A DNA stretch of 64,000 nucleotides from Alphaproteobacteria bacterium. Lineage in GTDB: Bacteria; Pseudomonadota; Alphaproteobacteria; UBA9219. The stretch is from positions 62,001 to 126,000 of the forward strand of contig JAQVBU010000005.1 in NCBI GenBank assembly GCA_028690155.1. Reading direction: 5' to 3'. The notes under the pieces are model-generated. The model was not told the DNA's origin. It searched no databases and saw nothing but the letters and a program-made list of their open reading frames with translations. Positions 17,656-25,415 of the stretch are shown piece after piece. The position numbers and the translations under genes are program-made. Every line of letters begins with the position of its first letter. The stretch's first letter is position 1.

Positions 17656-17906
17656 TTGTTGTCTCCCGTCAGGGACTTCCATTGCATGGAGGTACAATTT
17701 GTGGATGGAGCGGTACACAAGCAAGAGACAATGTTCTTCTGATCGTTGTCCAGTATTGTTTTCCCCAATGTATTGCACGCAAGGCCAACCACTGTGCAGC
17801 CCGGAGCGCTTTCGCTTGCGCACGTTGGAGAAGGAGTTGCCGTGGCCCGGGTGGCCGTTACCGCCAAGATAAAAGCGCAAAATACAAGAAAAAGCATCGG
17901 TTTCAT
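17652..17906 (-). CDS. Small secreted Cys-rich protein, paired with downstream paralogue
   Basis: An 84-residue protein that begins with a Sec signal (MLFLVFCAFILAVTATRATA) and has a mature part of about 60 residues with six Cys. CTVVGLACNTLGKTILDNDQ and IVSCLC followed by MQWKSL align closely with the start of the mature downstream protein. It may have arisen by duplication of that module. It ends in an ATGA overlap with the downstream gene, so the two are made together. The ATG at 17906 is chosen because the signal peptide starts there; a GTG at 17918 is in frame. No known family is recognised. Confidence 0.68.
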   Translation of the reverse strand: MKPMLFLVFCAFILAVTATRATATPSPTCASESAPGCTVVGLACNTLGKTILDNDQKNIVSCLCTAPSTNCTSMQWKSLTGDNK

Positions 17907-18037
17907 AACGGGATCCACGTGTTAGTCCGACTCAAAATCGTATCAAGTTAAGGGTAATAGTCTAGCTATTAATTTTTGAAACCGAAATATAACTTTTATT
18001 GTGGGTTTGCATTTCTCCGCCTTGCGGTTTGTGCACA

Positions 18038-18397
18038 TTATGGATGGGGTTTGGCGAATCCTCTCGGCAATAAAATTGGCGAGGTTCTGTCTGGGCCATT
18101 GTCACGGTCGAATGCCACAAGCTTTACGTCCTTTAAATCAATTCGTGGAGTATTTTCTTCAACAAATTTCTTCAATTCTGTTCTTGTATAATGAATTGCC
18201 TTGCGATCACTCCTTCTCATCTTCTCAAATATAGAGGTGAGTTTGTCCATCTCTTCTTCGATTTTCTTTGTTTCCGGGGAATCTTTGCCGTGTTCTTTAA
18301 CGGACTTAATGAGCGAACGAAAAACGACGCCTCTCGCCGCATTGGCGATGCCCATATCCATTTCTTTTCTTGTTTGTTGTTTCGTAATCCTGTCCAT
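18038..18397 (-). CDS. Hypothetical charged helical protein
   Basis: A 119-residue, highly charged, mostly helical protein, with MDMGIANAARGVVFRSL followed by KEHGKDSPETKKIEEEMDKL and a basic RRSDRKAIHYTRTEL helix. There is no signal peptide, no Cys and no recognised domain. The ATG at 18397 follows GGGGAT. It lies in AT-richer sequence than the flanking operons and is separated from its neighbours by non-coding gaps, which suits an acquired or orphan gene. It could be real or decayed; the continuous frame and ribosome site favour a real gene. Confidence 0.5.
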   Translation of the reverse strand: MDRITKQQTRKEMDMGIANAARGVVFRSLIKSVKEHGKDSPETKKIEEEMDKLTSIFEKMRRSDRKAIHYTRTELKKFVEENTPRIDLKDVKLVAFDRDNGPDRTSPILLPRGFAKPHP

Positions 18398-18844
18398 ATC
18401 GATCCCCGTTATGTTCCGTCGCAGATCCCAGAATAGCGCAAACCTGCTCTTTGGATAGCAGTCTATCAAACCAAACAATCAGTAATCATCGAACACGAAG
18501 GAAGCATACAAAATTCTGGCGCACTTGATAAATTGCATAATGCTTTCAATGGATTGATTATTATTCTGTTAACAAAAATGCGCGTTTTAAGCTGCCCGAT
18601 TAATCAAGAGGAAAGGCTAACTTCACGAAATAACAGCTCGTTAGTTTCCGCCCGATGCAATGGATTTTAATGCTGTTGATTAGCGGCATTTAGAAGGACT
18701 TGCTCTGGGCCGCACGCAGGCCAAGCCCTGTTGCTCCGAGAACACGACATGGCCTCACCAGCCCTGCTCGGCTAGACCATAATGAAAAATCTGTGGCACT
18801 TCTTGTTGCGACGTATGGGACAATCGGGCATAAACACACGCTAA
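18398..18844. other. AT-rich intergenic region upstream of tRNA-Arg
   Basis: About 450 bases without a convincing gene. It should hold the promoter of the minus-strand orphan and of the tRNA. Around 18,530-18,600 it is strongly AT-rich, with a TTAAC-containing run. An open frame on the minus strand here is only the antisense of the tRNA. No integrase, att repeat or insertion sequence was recognised. Confidence 0.6.
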
Positions 18845-18921
18845 GTCCCCGTAGCTCAGCTGGATAGAGCACAAGTTTCCTAAACTTGGGGCCACGTGTT
18901 CGAATCACGTCGGGGACGCCA
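18845..18921 (+). tRNA. tRNA-Arg (anticodon CCT)
   Basis: A full cloverleaf can be drawn. The acceptor stem is GTCCCCG paired with CGGGGAC; the D-arm is GCTC...GAGC; the anticodon stem is CAAGT/ACTTG around the loop TTCCTAA, giving anticodon CCT (reads AGG); the T-arm is ACGTG-TTCGAAT-CACGT. A discriminator G and an encoded CCA follow. An intrinsic terminator begins directly after the CCA. Such tRNA genes are common integration sites, but no integrase is visible beside it. Confidence 0.96.
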
Positions 18922-18961
18922 ATAAAAAAGCCCCCTTTTTTTTCAGGGGGCTTTTTTATTG
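18922..18961 (+). terminator. Intrinsic terminator after tRNA-Arg
   Basis: An inverted repeat starting just after the tRNA CCA: ATAAAAAAGCCCCC on one arm and GGGGGCTTTTTTAT on the other, with a short T-rich loop. The GC stem followed by a T-run is a strong Rho-independent terminator. Its symmetry lets it work in both directions. Confidence 0.92.
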
Positions 18962-19279
18962 GCCCCTCCTTAGGGAGTTGAAGGCACATAGGGTTCGACT
19001 TAGGAACGGCAAGCTGTAAGCGCAGCCGCGACTAAAATATTGCCACTTTGCGAGCGGCGAAACGCATTGTTTGCAACAAGAAGGCCGAAAGTCTTACCTA
19101 TCTTGTAATACAGGCCTATGTAAAATCATGCAAAGACTATTGATATAACATATTTAATTCTCCGACCAATTTTCTTTAGTTTCTCCAAGCGCATTATCCT
19201 GTAAATTCTTGAGAGCTCCCCATTTAGAAACCGAAGAGACGATGTGTATTCCTCGCTCACTTTCCAGAAGGAGAGAAAT
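18962..19279. other. Intergenic region between tRNA terminator and PepSY-like gene
   Basis: About 320 bases with no gene I can support. The last 20 bases hold a strong ribosome-binding site (AGAAGGAGAG) for the next gene. The promoter of that gene must lie here, but no clear -35/-10 pair stands out. A short minus-strand open frame at 19126-19320 has no coding character. Confidence 0.5.
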
Positions 19280-19714
19280 ATGAAGACAGCCAAATACACC
19301 GCAATACTGTTAGCAATCATGGTGATTGTTTTTTCAAATACCGGCTACGCTCAACAGCAAGGCTCTTCTGGACAGAGAGGTTGGTATGGAGGGCCTATGA
19401 TGATGGGATGGGGGCATCATATGGGGTGGCAATCCTCAGGCCCAGGTGGTTGGTACTGTCCTTGGTTTGGGGGTGGCCCTCGTTATGGATCAAATGGCCA
19501 GAACCCCTATAATGATAGGGGTGAAGCCTTGACCAAGAACCAAGCTCAACAGATGTTAAAAGATCGGATAAGGGGTAATTCAAATCTTAAAATTGGCGAA
19601 CTGGCAGATAAGGGGGACTTCTACGAAACCACTATTGTGACAAATAAGGAAGGCGCATTAGTGGAAAAAATTCAGATAGACAAGAAGACGGGTTGGTTCC
19701 GTAACGTTCAATAG
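19280..19714 (+). CDS. Exported Gly/Trp/Met-rich protein with PepSY-like C-terminus
   Basis: A 144-residue protein. It opens with a Sec signal (YTAILLAIMVIVFSNTGYA), followed by a Gly/Trp/Met/His-rich stretch (GWYGGPMMMGWGHHMGW) that could bind metal such as copper. The C-terminal half starts LTKNQAQQMLKDRI and continues with KIGELADKGDFYETTIV and VEKIQIDKKTGWFR, a PepSY-like layout. Similar small proteins are known beside respiratory or metal-handling genes in other phyla. The ATG at 19280 has a near-ideal AAGGAGAG site. Base composition is AT-richer than in the surrounding operons, suggesting transfer. It is likely periplasmic; function unknown. Confidence 0.75.
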   Translation: MKTAKYTAILLAIMVIVFSNTGYAQQQGSSGQRGWYGGPMMMGWGHHMGWQSSGPGGWYCPWFGGGPRYGSNGQNPYNDRGEALTKNQAQQMLKDRIRGNSNLKIGELADKGDFYETTIVTNKEGALVEKIQIDKKTGWFRNVQ

Positions 19715-19890
19715 AAAATTAAGCTCACGACGGATGTCTTCCGTTTGATAACGGAGGTTGAGCGTCGTCCGCTCGAATCTTATTTGCAAACATGTTTGAA
19801 TCTTTTCGCAAAGCGTTTGGTGTTGGCTGCGGCATTCCCAGTGCCCAGCTTTATCCCGTAGGGGGCGCCACACGCATAAGGCGTGAGCCT

Positions 19891-21279
19891 TTAGTCGATA
19901 TCAGAGGCCAAAACCATTTTTCCTTCGAAAAAACCCGCGGCATAGAAGGTCACGAGGTTGGCCAAGGCGCCTATAACCAATCCGTCGATGTGATAAGGAT
20001 TGTTCAATCCGACATTCCATATAAGCGTTGCAAGAATGCCTGCGCTTGCGCCCGCGAAGAACTGTCTTTTGCTGACGTTCGCTCCCAAGATGGCAAGAGC
20101 CAAAGGAACAAGAACGGTCGGCGCCCAGAAGTTGTAGGCGTAAAGCAGAATGTCCAGAACGCTTTCGATCGACACGGCGAACAGAACGGCCAACAGACCG
20201 ACGATGAGTGTGATGGCTTGGGCAAGATGCAGCTCTTTCTTTTTCGAAAGCGGCTTTTTCAAAAGAGGCCGTACGATGTCGTTGCTGAAGGCGACGGACG
20301 CGCTGTTCAGGAAGGAGTCCGCCGAGGACATGATGATGGAGATGATGCCGGCGATGACAAAACTTTGCGTCAAGGGCGGCAACGCGTTCTTGATGACATA
20401 GGGCATGGCAAGATTGGCGTTTAGCGTTGGCTCCATCGCGAGAGCGACAAGCCCGATCAGCCCCGTTACGGCGAAAAAGGGAATGGAAAAAATTCCGCTG
20501 AGAATGGTGCCCCGCATAACTTGCTTGGAGCTTTTTCCTATCAGCAACCTTTGGACGTAAGGGGGGACAAGCGTTTCGCCGAGAAAGAAAGCCATGAACA
20601 AAGCGCCCAACGTTATGTAGGCTGACGGAGAATTTCCCAGCGACAAATGAGACGCCGGAACCCGCTGCGTTATAGCCCCCCACCCCCCGGCGGCCTCAAT
20701 TCCAAAATACAGGGTAAGAGGCACCCCGACGGCAAGAACGACAAACTGGAAAAAATCGGTCCACACGACGGAACGCATGCCCCCAATCGTTGAATAAACG
20801 ATGACAATTCCACATCCTATAAGAATGCCCCAAAGTTGATCCATGCCCAAAAAGAGGTTGAAAACGTACCCCATGGCGCCGACTTGCGCGCCCAGAATGC
20901 CGGCGCACAGCAACACCCCAAAAATTCCGCTGAAAATGCGCGCCCCTTTCCCATAATGCGGCTCCATGATATCGCCGACGGAGATGGCGTGGGGATACCG
21001 TTCCATGCGCGGCGCAATGAAGCGGGCGACGAGAATTTCTTTCAGGCTGAACCCCCAAAGAGCGACGATATTTCCGATTCCGATAAGAAAGACTTTTTCC
21101 GCATTGCCGGTCGAGAAGCCTCCGCCGATAAACGACGCCGACAAGGTTGCAAAAATGGCAAGCGTTCCGAAAGATTTTCCGGCTGTGGCGTATTCTTCCA
21201 TGCTTTTTATGCCTCGACCGGCCCACAGCCCGATGACCAGAACGGCAAGAAGATACAGGCTCACGATTGTGATTTGCAT
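19891..21279 (-). CDS. Sodium:solute symporter (SSS family)
   Basis: A 462-residue, polytopic inner-membrane protein with about 12-13 transmembrane helices. Features of the SSS (SLC5) family are IKSMEEYATAGKSFGTLAIFA in helix 1-2, SASFIGGGFSTGNAEKVF, STIGGMRSVVWTDFFQFVV, and IISIIMSSADSFLNSASVAF near residue 320, the Na+-site helix. The substrate cannot be read; family members carry amino acids, sugars, vitamins or carboxylates. It is monocistronic by spacing. A strong inverted repeat at 21319-21352 lies 40-70 bases before the start and could be its operator. Confidence 0.88.
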   Translation of the reverse strand: MQITIVSLYLLAVLVIGLWAGRGIKSMEEYATAGKSFGTLAIFATLSASFIGGGFSTGNAEKVFLIGIGNIVALWGFSLKEILVARFIAPRMERYPHAISVGDIMEPHYGKGARIFSGIFGVLLCAGILGAQVGAMGYVFNLFLGMDQLWGILIGCGIVIVYSTIGGMRSVVWTDFFQFVVLAVGVPLTLYFGIEAAGGWGAITQRVPASHLSLGNSPSAYITLGALFMAFFLGETLVPPYVQRLLIGKSSKQVMRGTILSGIFSIPFFAVTGLIGLVALAMEPTLNANLAMPYVIKNALPPLTQSFVIAGIISIIMSSADSFLNSASVAFSNDIVRPLLKKPLSKKKELHLAQAITLIVGLLAVLFAVSIESVLDILLYAYNFWAPTVLVPLALAILGANVSKRQFFAGASAGILATLIWNVGLNNPYHIDGLVIGALANLVTFYAAGFFEGKMVLASDID

Positions 21280-21318
21280 GAATCACCCCTTTTCTTTTTC
21301 AAGGACGGCCGATTAAAG

Positions 21319-21352
21319 CGGTTTTTGAGAAGCGCTTCTAGAAAAAAAACCG
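21319..21352. promoter_or_regulatory. Inverted repeat upstream of the symporter gene
   Basis: The perfect 12-base palindrome AGAAGCGCTTCT (21328-21339) is nested inside a wider repeat with CGGTTTTT on one side and AAAAACCG on the other. It lies between the lipoprotein stop and the symporter start. The lack of a T-run after the stem favours an operator over a terminator, though it might do both. Confidence 0.45.
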
Positions 21353-21391
21353 AAAAGGCCTTGAATTTATTTCAGTTAGACACAAGTTGAA

Positions 21392-22711
21392 TCAATCCTT
21401 TAGCGCTGTCGTTTCAGACCACCGACAACGCTTTGCAATCAACGGCGAAAGGTTATCACGGCGAAGGCCCCGAGCAATAAGTTTGATAACACGATCATCG
21501 TCCATATAGCCGCTGTGGGCCGTAAGAGGATTGGCAAACGATGCCGTATCAAAAAGATCTTTTTGTTCGGCGATATTCAAGCTGACATTCGTGACCGAAG
21601 GGCAAATCCGACTGTCGATCTGCTTTTCCGTAAAGTCCGTGGGAATGGGGTACGAAAGAATATCGTTCGGATCGCTGATGGCGACAATGGTCATTTTTCG
21701 CATGACCCGCCGATCAAAAAATTTTCCTTGAGGCGAGCAGTAATCCCTACGCGCACCTGTTGCGTTGGGCCGATCGCGCCCCATTTGAAGCAAAGGCAAC
21801 TGATTGGCCATCATGAAAACCGTAAAATCCTTATCACGTATGATATCGCGAACTTTTCGTGCCAGAGGGCTTTCGGATTCCGGGTTCTTGTCGGTTGAAA
21901 AGTTTTGAATGGTGTCGATGGTAATGCGGCTGCCCAGACTGTGCGTCACAAAGAAATGATCGTTGGCCGCCAAGTTGGAAAAGACGGAATCAGGCCAGTC
22001 TTCGCATCGATGACGACCGTTCCCCGGCAAATCGTCCCACGTATTCGACAACATCCAACAGACGGATTGAAAAACGGATAACGTTATGTCTCGATAACCG
22101 TTTCCGTTATAAATCAGAAGGTCCGGCACCGTGGTGTTGATAAAATTTTTCAAGGAATCATTAAGAGACGCGCGTGCTAATCCATCATTATTGGTTGAAT
22201 CCGATTCCAACCCTTCTTTTTGCTGAGATGTGATGGGCGACCATGTAAGCTCGTAAAAAATAAGTTCATGCGTCTTCTTCGGATCGACATGCCGCGTTAC
22301 CCGCAACGTGCCTAAGGTAAGGCCGTTTTCCTTTGTAAAATCTTTACTGTCGAGCTGAATGGTTTTTACCGTGGAATCCATGACGGAAAGCCCCAGTTCC
22401 TCGTAAAGTTTCTTTTGGAAGCGATTGGAATAACCGGGAACATGATTGCTGATGCCGTGCACCATAAGAACTTTGGTTGTTTCAGGCGATTGAGGGGTTT
22501 GTTTATCAAGGCTTGCTGAAAGGCCGTCAAACGCCGGGCCGTCAATTTCACATTGTCGAAGATCTTTTTTGTCGGTTCCCTGCTCCAAAACGGCTTCGGT
22601 CACGCCGCGTGCAATGCTGGAACACCCCGCCAAAAGGACGGATCCAAGCAAGACCGCGAAAAGAAAAACGACTTTGTGGGAACAGGAGGGCATAAGGGAA
22701 ACCGTATTCAT
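21392..22711 (-). CDS. Lipoprotein with alpha/beta-hydrolase fold
   Basis: A 439-residue predicted lipoprotein. Its signal region, VVFLFAVLLGSVLLAGCSS, ends in a clear lipobox (LLAGC). The mature part has VLMVHGISNHVPGYSNRF, like the oxyanion strand of alpha/beta hydrolases, and FFVTHSLGSRITIDTI, a nucleophile elbow T-H-S-L-G in which the usual first Gly is Thr. An Asp and His to complete a triad are plausible (AISDPNDILSYP and TAHSGYMDDD) but unproved. It is probably an outer-membrane-anchored esterase, lipase or related hydrolase. The ATG at 22711 was chosen to give a compact signal peptide; the one at 22720 is an alternative. Confidence 0.8.
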   Translation of the reverse strand: MNTVSLMPSCSHKVVFLFAVLLGSVLLAGCSSIARGVTEAVLEQGTDKKDLRQCEIDGPAFDGLSASLDKQTPQSPETTKVLMVHGISNHVPGYSNRFQKKLYEELGLSVMDSTVKTIQLDSKDFTKENGLTLGTLRVTRHVDPKKTHELIFYELTWSPITSQQKEGLESDSTNNDGLARASLNDSLKNFINTTVPDLLIYNGNGYRDITLSVFQSVCWMLSNTWDDLPGNGRHRCEDWPDSVFSNLAANDHFFVTHSLGSRITIDTIQNFSTDKNPESESPLARKVRDIIRDKDFTVFMMANQLPLLQMGRDRPNATGARRDYCSPQGKFFDRRVMRKMTIVAISDPNDILSYPIPTDFTEKQIDSRICPSVTNVSLNIAEQKDLFDTASFANPLTAHSGYMDDDRVIKLIARGLRRDNLSPLIAKRCRWSETTALKD

Positions 22712-22805
22712 TTGCCACATTGGTTTATTCAAGATTAGGGTCAGGCTGTTAAGTATGTCAAATTTTTCCAAACATGCCTTGGCCTTTTAACGTTGTCGAT
22801 CTAAA

Positions 22806-22831
22806 CTCCTTTTTTTAAGAAAAAAGGGGAG
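22806..22831 (+). promoter_or_regulatory. Hairpin that could cover the dapB ribosome-binding site
   Basis: CTCCTTTTTT and AAAAAAGGGGAG face each other across a short loop. The second arm is the dapB Shine-Dalgarno sequence (AGGGGAG). In mRNA the SD could pair with the upstream CUCC. The stem is mostly A-U, so it would be weak. No riboswitch fold is recognised. Confidence 0.35.
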
Positions 22832-22836
22832 AAATC

Positions 22837-23580
22837 ATGATCCGCGTGCTTGTAAATGGAGCAAAAGGCCGAATGGGCAGCATGTCCTGCGCTTCCATCG
22901 AAGCCGATCCCGAACTGAATCTTGTGGGCCAAGCCGATCGCGACGACAATCTGGAACAAAGGATCCGGGATACCGGGGCTCAAGTCGTTGTCGATTTCAC
23001 AAACGCTTCGGTCGGCGCCGAGATGTTTAAAAAGATTGTCGAGGCTGGGGCTTATCCTGTATCCGGCACCAGCGGCTTCAATCAAGAACAGGTCGCCGCG
23101 CTTAAGAAGTTTTGTGCGGAAAAGAACCGGGGCGGACTTATCGCGCCGAACTTTTCTATCGGCGGCGTGTTGATGATGAAATTCGCCCAAGAGGCGGCCA
23201 AGTACATGCCGGATGTCGAGATCATCGAGGCGCACCATGAAAAGAAACTCGACGCGCCATCGGGCACAGCCGTGCGCACGGCCGAAATGATCGCCGAAGC
23301 GCGTGGGACCAACAAAACGTCTGTTCCGGCCGAAAGCAAGGAAATGATTGCGGGTGTACGCGGCGGCAAGGCAAAAGATATTCCCATCCATTCGATCCGT
23401 TTGCCGGGCTTTCTCGCCACGCAGCGAGTCATTTTTGGTTCTCTAGGTCAAACGCTGACAATTGAACATAATTCGATCAATCGCGAGTCGTTTATGATGG
23501 GCGTTTGCCTTGCGGCTAAGAAAATTGTCGGCACAACCGAGCTTTTCTATGGCCTTGAAGAACTGATTTTCCGCGACTAG
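22837..23580 (+). CDS. dapB: 4-hydroxy-tetrahydrodipicolinate reductase
   Basis: DapB, 247 residues, reduces hydroxytetrahydrodipicolinate with NAD(P)H in the diaminopimelate/lysine pathway. It has the nucleotide-binding VLVNGAKGRMGS, VVVDFTNAS, SGTSGFN, APNFSIGGVLMMKFA, the catalytic EIIEAHHEKKLDAPSGTA (His-His and Lys) and the C-terminal IEHNSINRESFMMGV. The ATG at 22837 follows AGGGGAG. The xseA gene begins 9 bases after its stop, so the two form an operon. dapA, the preceding enzyme, lies separately at 39.2 kb. Confidence 0.97.
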   Translation: MIRVLVNGAKGRMGSMSCASIEADPELNLVGQADRDDNLEQRIRDTGAQVVVDFTNASVGAEMFKKIVEAGAYPVSGTSGFNQEQVAALKKFCAEKNRGGLIAPNFSIGGVLMMKFAQEAAKYMPDVEIIEAHHEKKLDAPSGTAVRTAEMIAEARGTNKTSVPAESKEMIAGVRGGKAKDIPIHSIRLPGFLATQRVIFGSLGQTLTIEHNSINRESFMMGVCLAAKKIVGTTELFYGLEELIFRD

Positions 23581-23589
23581 GCTTAGGCA

Positions 23590-24939
23590 ATGGCGTCTTC
23601 CCTTCTTGATCAGCCTCAGCCCGGCAACAACGCTCCGGAATTTTCGGTCAGCGAGCTTTCGGCGCTCGTCAAAAAAACGATCGAAGGCGCGTTTGGTCGC
23701 GTGCGTGTGCGTGGCGAAATTTCCGAATGCAAACGGCATTCCAGCGGGCATCTCTATTTTACGCTTAAAGAAGGCACGTCCATTTTGGCGGGCGTGTGCT
23801 GGCGCGGCCAAGTCGGGCACCTTGCTTTACAGCCTGCCGTAGGTATGGAAGTCGTGTGCACGGGACGCCTGACAACTTACGGCGGCCAGTCCAAGTACCA
23901 GCTTGTCCTTGAAGGTATCGCCTTGGCCGGATTGGGCGCTCTCCTGAAAATGTTGGAGGAGCGCAAGAAAAAACTCGCGGCCGAAGGCTTGTTCGATCCC
24001 GCCCGCAAGCGGCCCTTGCCCTATCTTCCGCGCACAATCGGCGTTGTGACATCGCCCACAGGGGCTGTCATCCGCGATATCGTGCACAGGCTTTCCGAAC
24101 GCTTTCCCCGGCCCGTTCTTCTATGGCCGGTGGCTGTGCAAGGCGAAGGGGCGGCCGAGCAAATCGCACAAGCTATTCGCGGCTTCAACGCTCTGCCCGA
24201 TGAAGATCGACCGGATCTTCTGATTGTGGCGCGCGGCGGTGGCAGCGTCGAAGACTTGATGCCATTCAACGAAGAGTGCGTTGTTCGCGCTACGGCGGAA
24301 AGCCGTATTCCGATTATTTCGGCTGTGGGCCATGAAACGGACACCACCCTTATTGATTACGCTTCCGATTTGCGGGCGCCAACGCCGACCGCCGCGGCCG
24401 AAAAGGCCGTTCCGGTGCGCGCGGACCTTGCGGCTCAGGTTATGGATGATGGTGCTCGGCTCGTCCAAAGCGTGACGCGCCTGCTTCAAAGCAGCCGCGA
24501 AAGGCTAAGGCTTGTTGAACAGGCCATCGGCGATCCTCGACGAGCCTTGGAACCTCTTGAGCAACGGCTTGACGAACGGTCCGAGCGGCTTGATCTGTCG
24601 TGGCGGCGATTGATTGAACAGCGGCGCTTTCGTCTTGACGAAGCGGCCGGACGGCTTCGGCATCCTCGCGATCTTCTGGTTCTGGCGGCGCAGCGTCTGA
24701 CCAACATCGTACAAAAAGGAAGTTTTGCTTTTCATGCCCTTCTGACGCAAAAAACGCATCGCTTCGAGAGCATCGGCGCCGGATTGGAACATCTTTCGCC
24801 GCGCGCTGTTCTGGGCCGAGGCTATACGTTGGTTCAGGATGCAACCGGAGCCTTGGTGACGTCGAGCCGAACGATTGAGGGGGGGGATCACCTGAGCCTC
24901 GAATTCCACGACGGCACGAGAAGCGTTACCGCCGACTAA
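23590..24939 (+). CDS. xseA: Exodeoxyribonuclease VII large subunit
   Basis: XseA, 449 residues, the large subunit of exonuclease VII, which degrades single-stranded DNA. It opens with the OB-fold (FSVSELSALVKKTIEGAF, RVRGEISECKRHSSGHLYF). A catalytic region follows with IGVVTSPTGAVIRDIVHRL, LIVARGGGSVEDLMPFNEE and SAVGHETDTTLIDYASDLRAPTPTAA. The long Arg/Leu/Glu-rich helical part and the C-terminal LGRGYTLVQD strand are as usual. Its stop overlaps the end of greB by four bases, tail to tail. The small subunit xseB is not visible. Confidence 0.96.
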   Translation: MASSLLDQPQPGNNAPEFSVSELSALVKKTIEGAFGRVRVRGEISECKRHSSGHLYFTLKEGTSILAGVCWRGQVGHLALQPAVGMEVVCTGRLTTYGGQSKYQLVLEGIALAGLGALLKMLEERKKKLAAEGLFDPARKRPLPYLPRTIGVVTSPTGAVIRDIVHRLSERFPRPVLLWPVAVQGEGAAEQIAQAIRGFNALPDEDRPDLLIVARGGGSVEDLMPFNEECVVRATAESRIPIISAVGHETDTTLIDYASDLRAPTPTAAAEKAVPVRADLAAQVMDDGARLVQSVTRLLQSSRERLRLVEQAIGDPRRALEPLEQRLDERSERLDLSWRRLIEQRRFRLDEAAGRLRHPRDLLVLAAQRLTNIVQKGSFAFHALLTQKTHRFESIGAGLEHLSPRAVLGRGYTLVQDATGALVTSSRTIEGGDHLSLEFHDGTRSVTAD

Positions 24940-25415
24940 TCCCCATAATGAATATCCAAAATTTCGATGGTTTCGATACCGGAGGGCGTGTGCACTTCGC
25001 GTTGATCGCCTATTTTTGCCTTCAACAAGGCTTTGGCCATCGGCGATTGCCAGCTAATTTTTTTCTTCTTCATGTCCGCTTCGTCCACACTGACCAAGGT
25101 AACAACATGTTCGCTTTCGTCTTCGCGAACATAGGTAACCGTGGCGCCGAAGAAAATCTGTTTTAAGTTCTTTTGCTTTGTGGAATCAACGATGATCGCT
25201 GTTTCGATCCGTTTTGTCAGATAATGAACGCGACGGTCTATTTCTCGAAGCCTTTTCTTGCCGTAGATATAATCGCCGTTTTCCGAACGATCGCCATTGC
25301 CCGCAGCCCACGACACGACCTCGACGACCTTGGGCCGCTCGACATACATCAGCTGATGCAACTCGTCCTTAAGCGCCTCAAAACCTGAAGGCGTCATATA
25401 GTTTTCATCGCTCAT
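24936..25415 (-). CDS. greB: Transcription elongation factor GreB
   Basis: A 159-residue Gre factor that rescues backtracked RNA polymerase by stimulating transcript cleavage. The coiled-coil region reads VVSWAAGNGDRSENGDYIYG with the tip acids, then KKRLREIDRRVHYLTKRIE. The latter block marks GreB rather than GreA. The C-terminal FKBP-like half has IFFGATVTYVRED, ISWQSPMAKALLKAKIGD and VHTPSGIETIEIL. Its ATG overlaps the stop of the ELM1-family gene (ATGA), so it is probably translated from the same mRNA. Confidence 0.93.
   Translation of the reverse strand: MSDENYMTPSGFEALKDELHQLMYVERPKVVEVVSWAAGNGDRSENGDYIYGKKRLREIDRRVHYLTKRIETAIIVDSTKQKNLKQIFFGATVTYVREDESEHVVTLVSVDEADMKKKKISWQSPMAKALLKAKIGDQREVHTPSGIETIEILDIHYGD

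Noticed and set aside
18690-18989. Minus-strand 99-residue open frame across the tRNA
   Set aside because: It is the antisense of the tRNA-Arg gene and its terminator; its sequence (GVPDVIRTRGPKFR) is the well-known artefact produced by reading a tRNA backwards.
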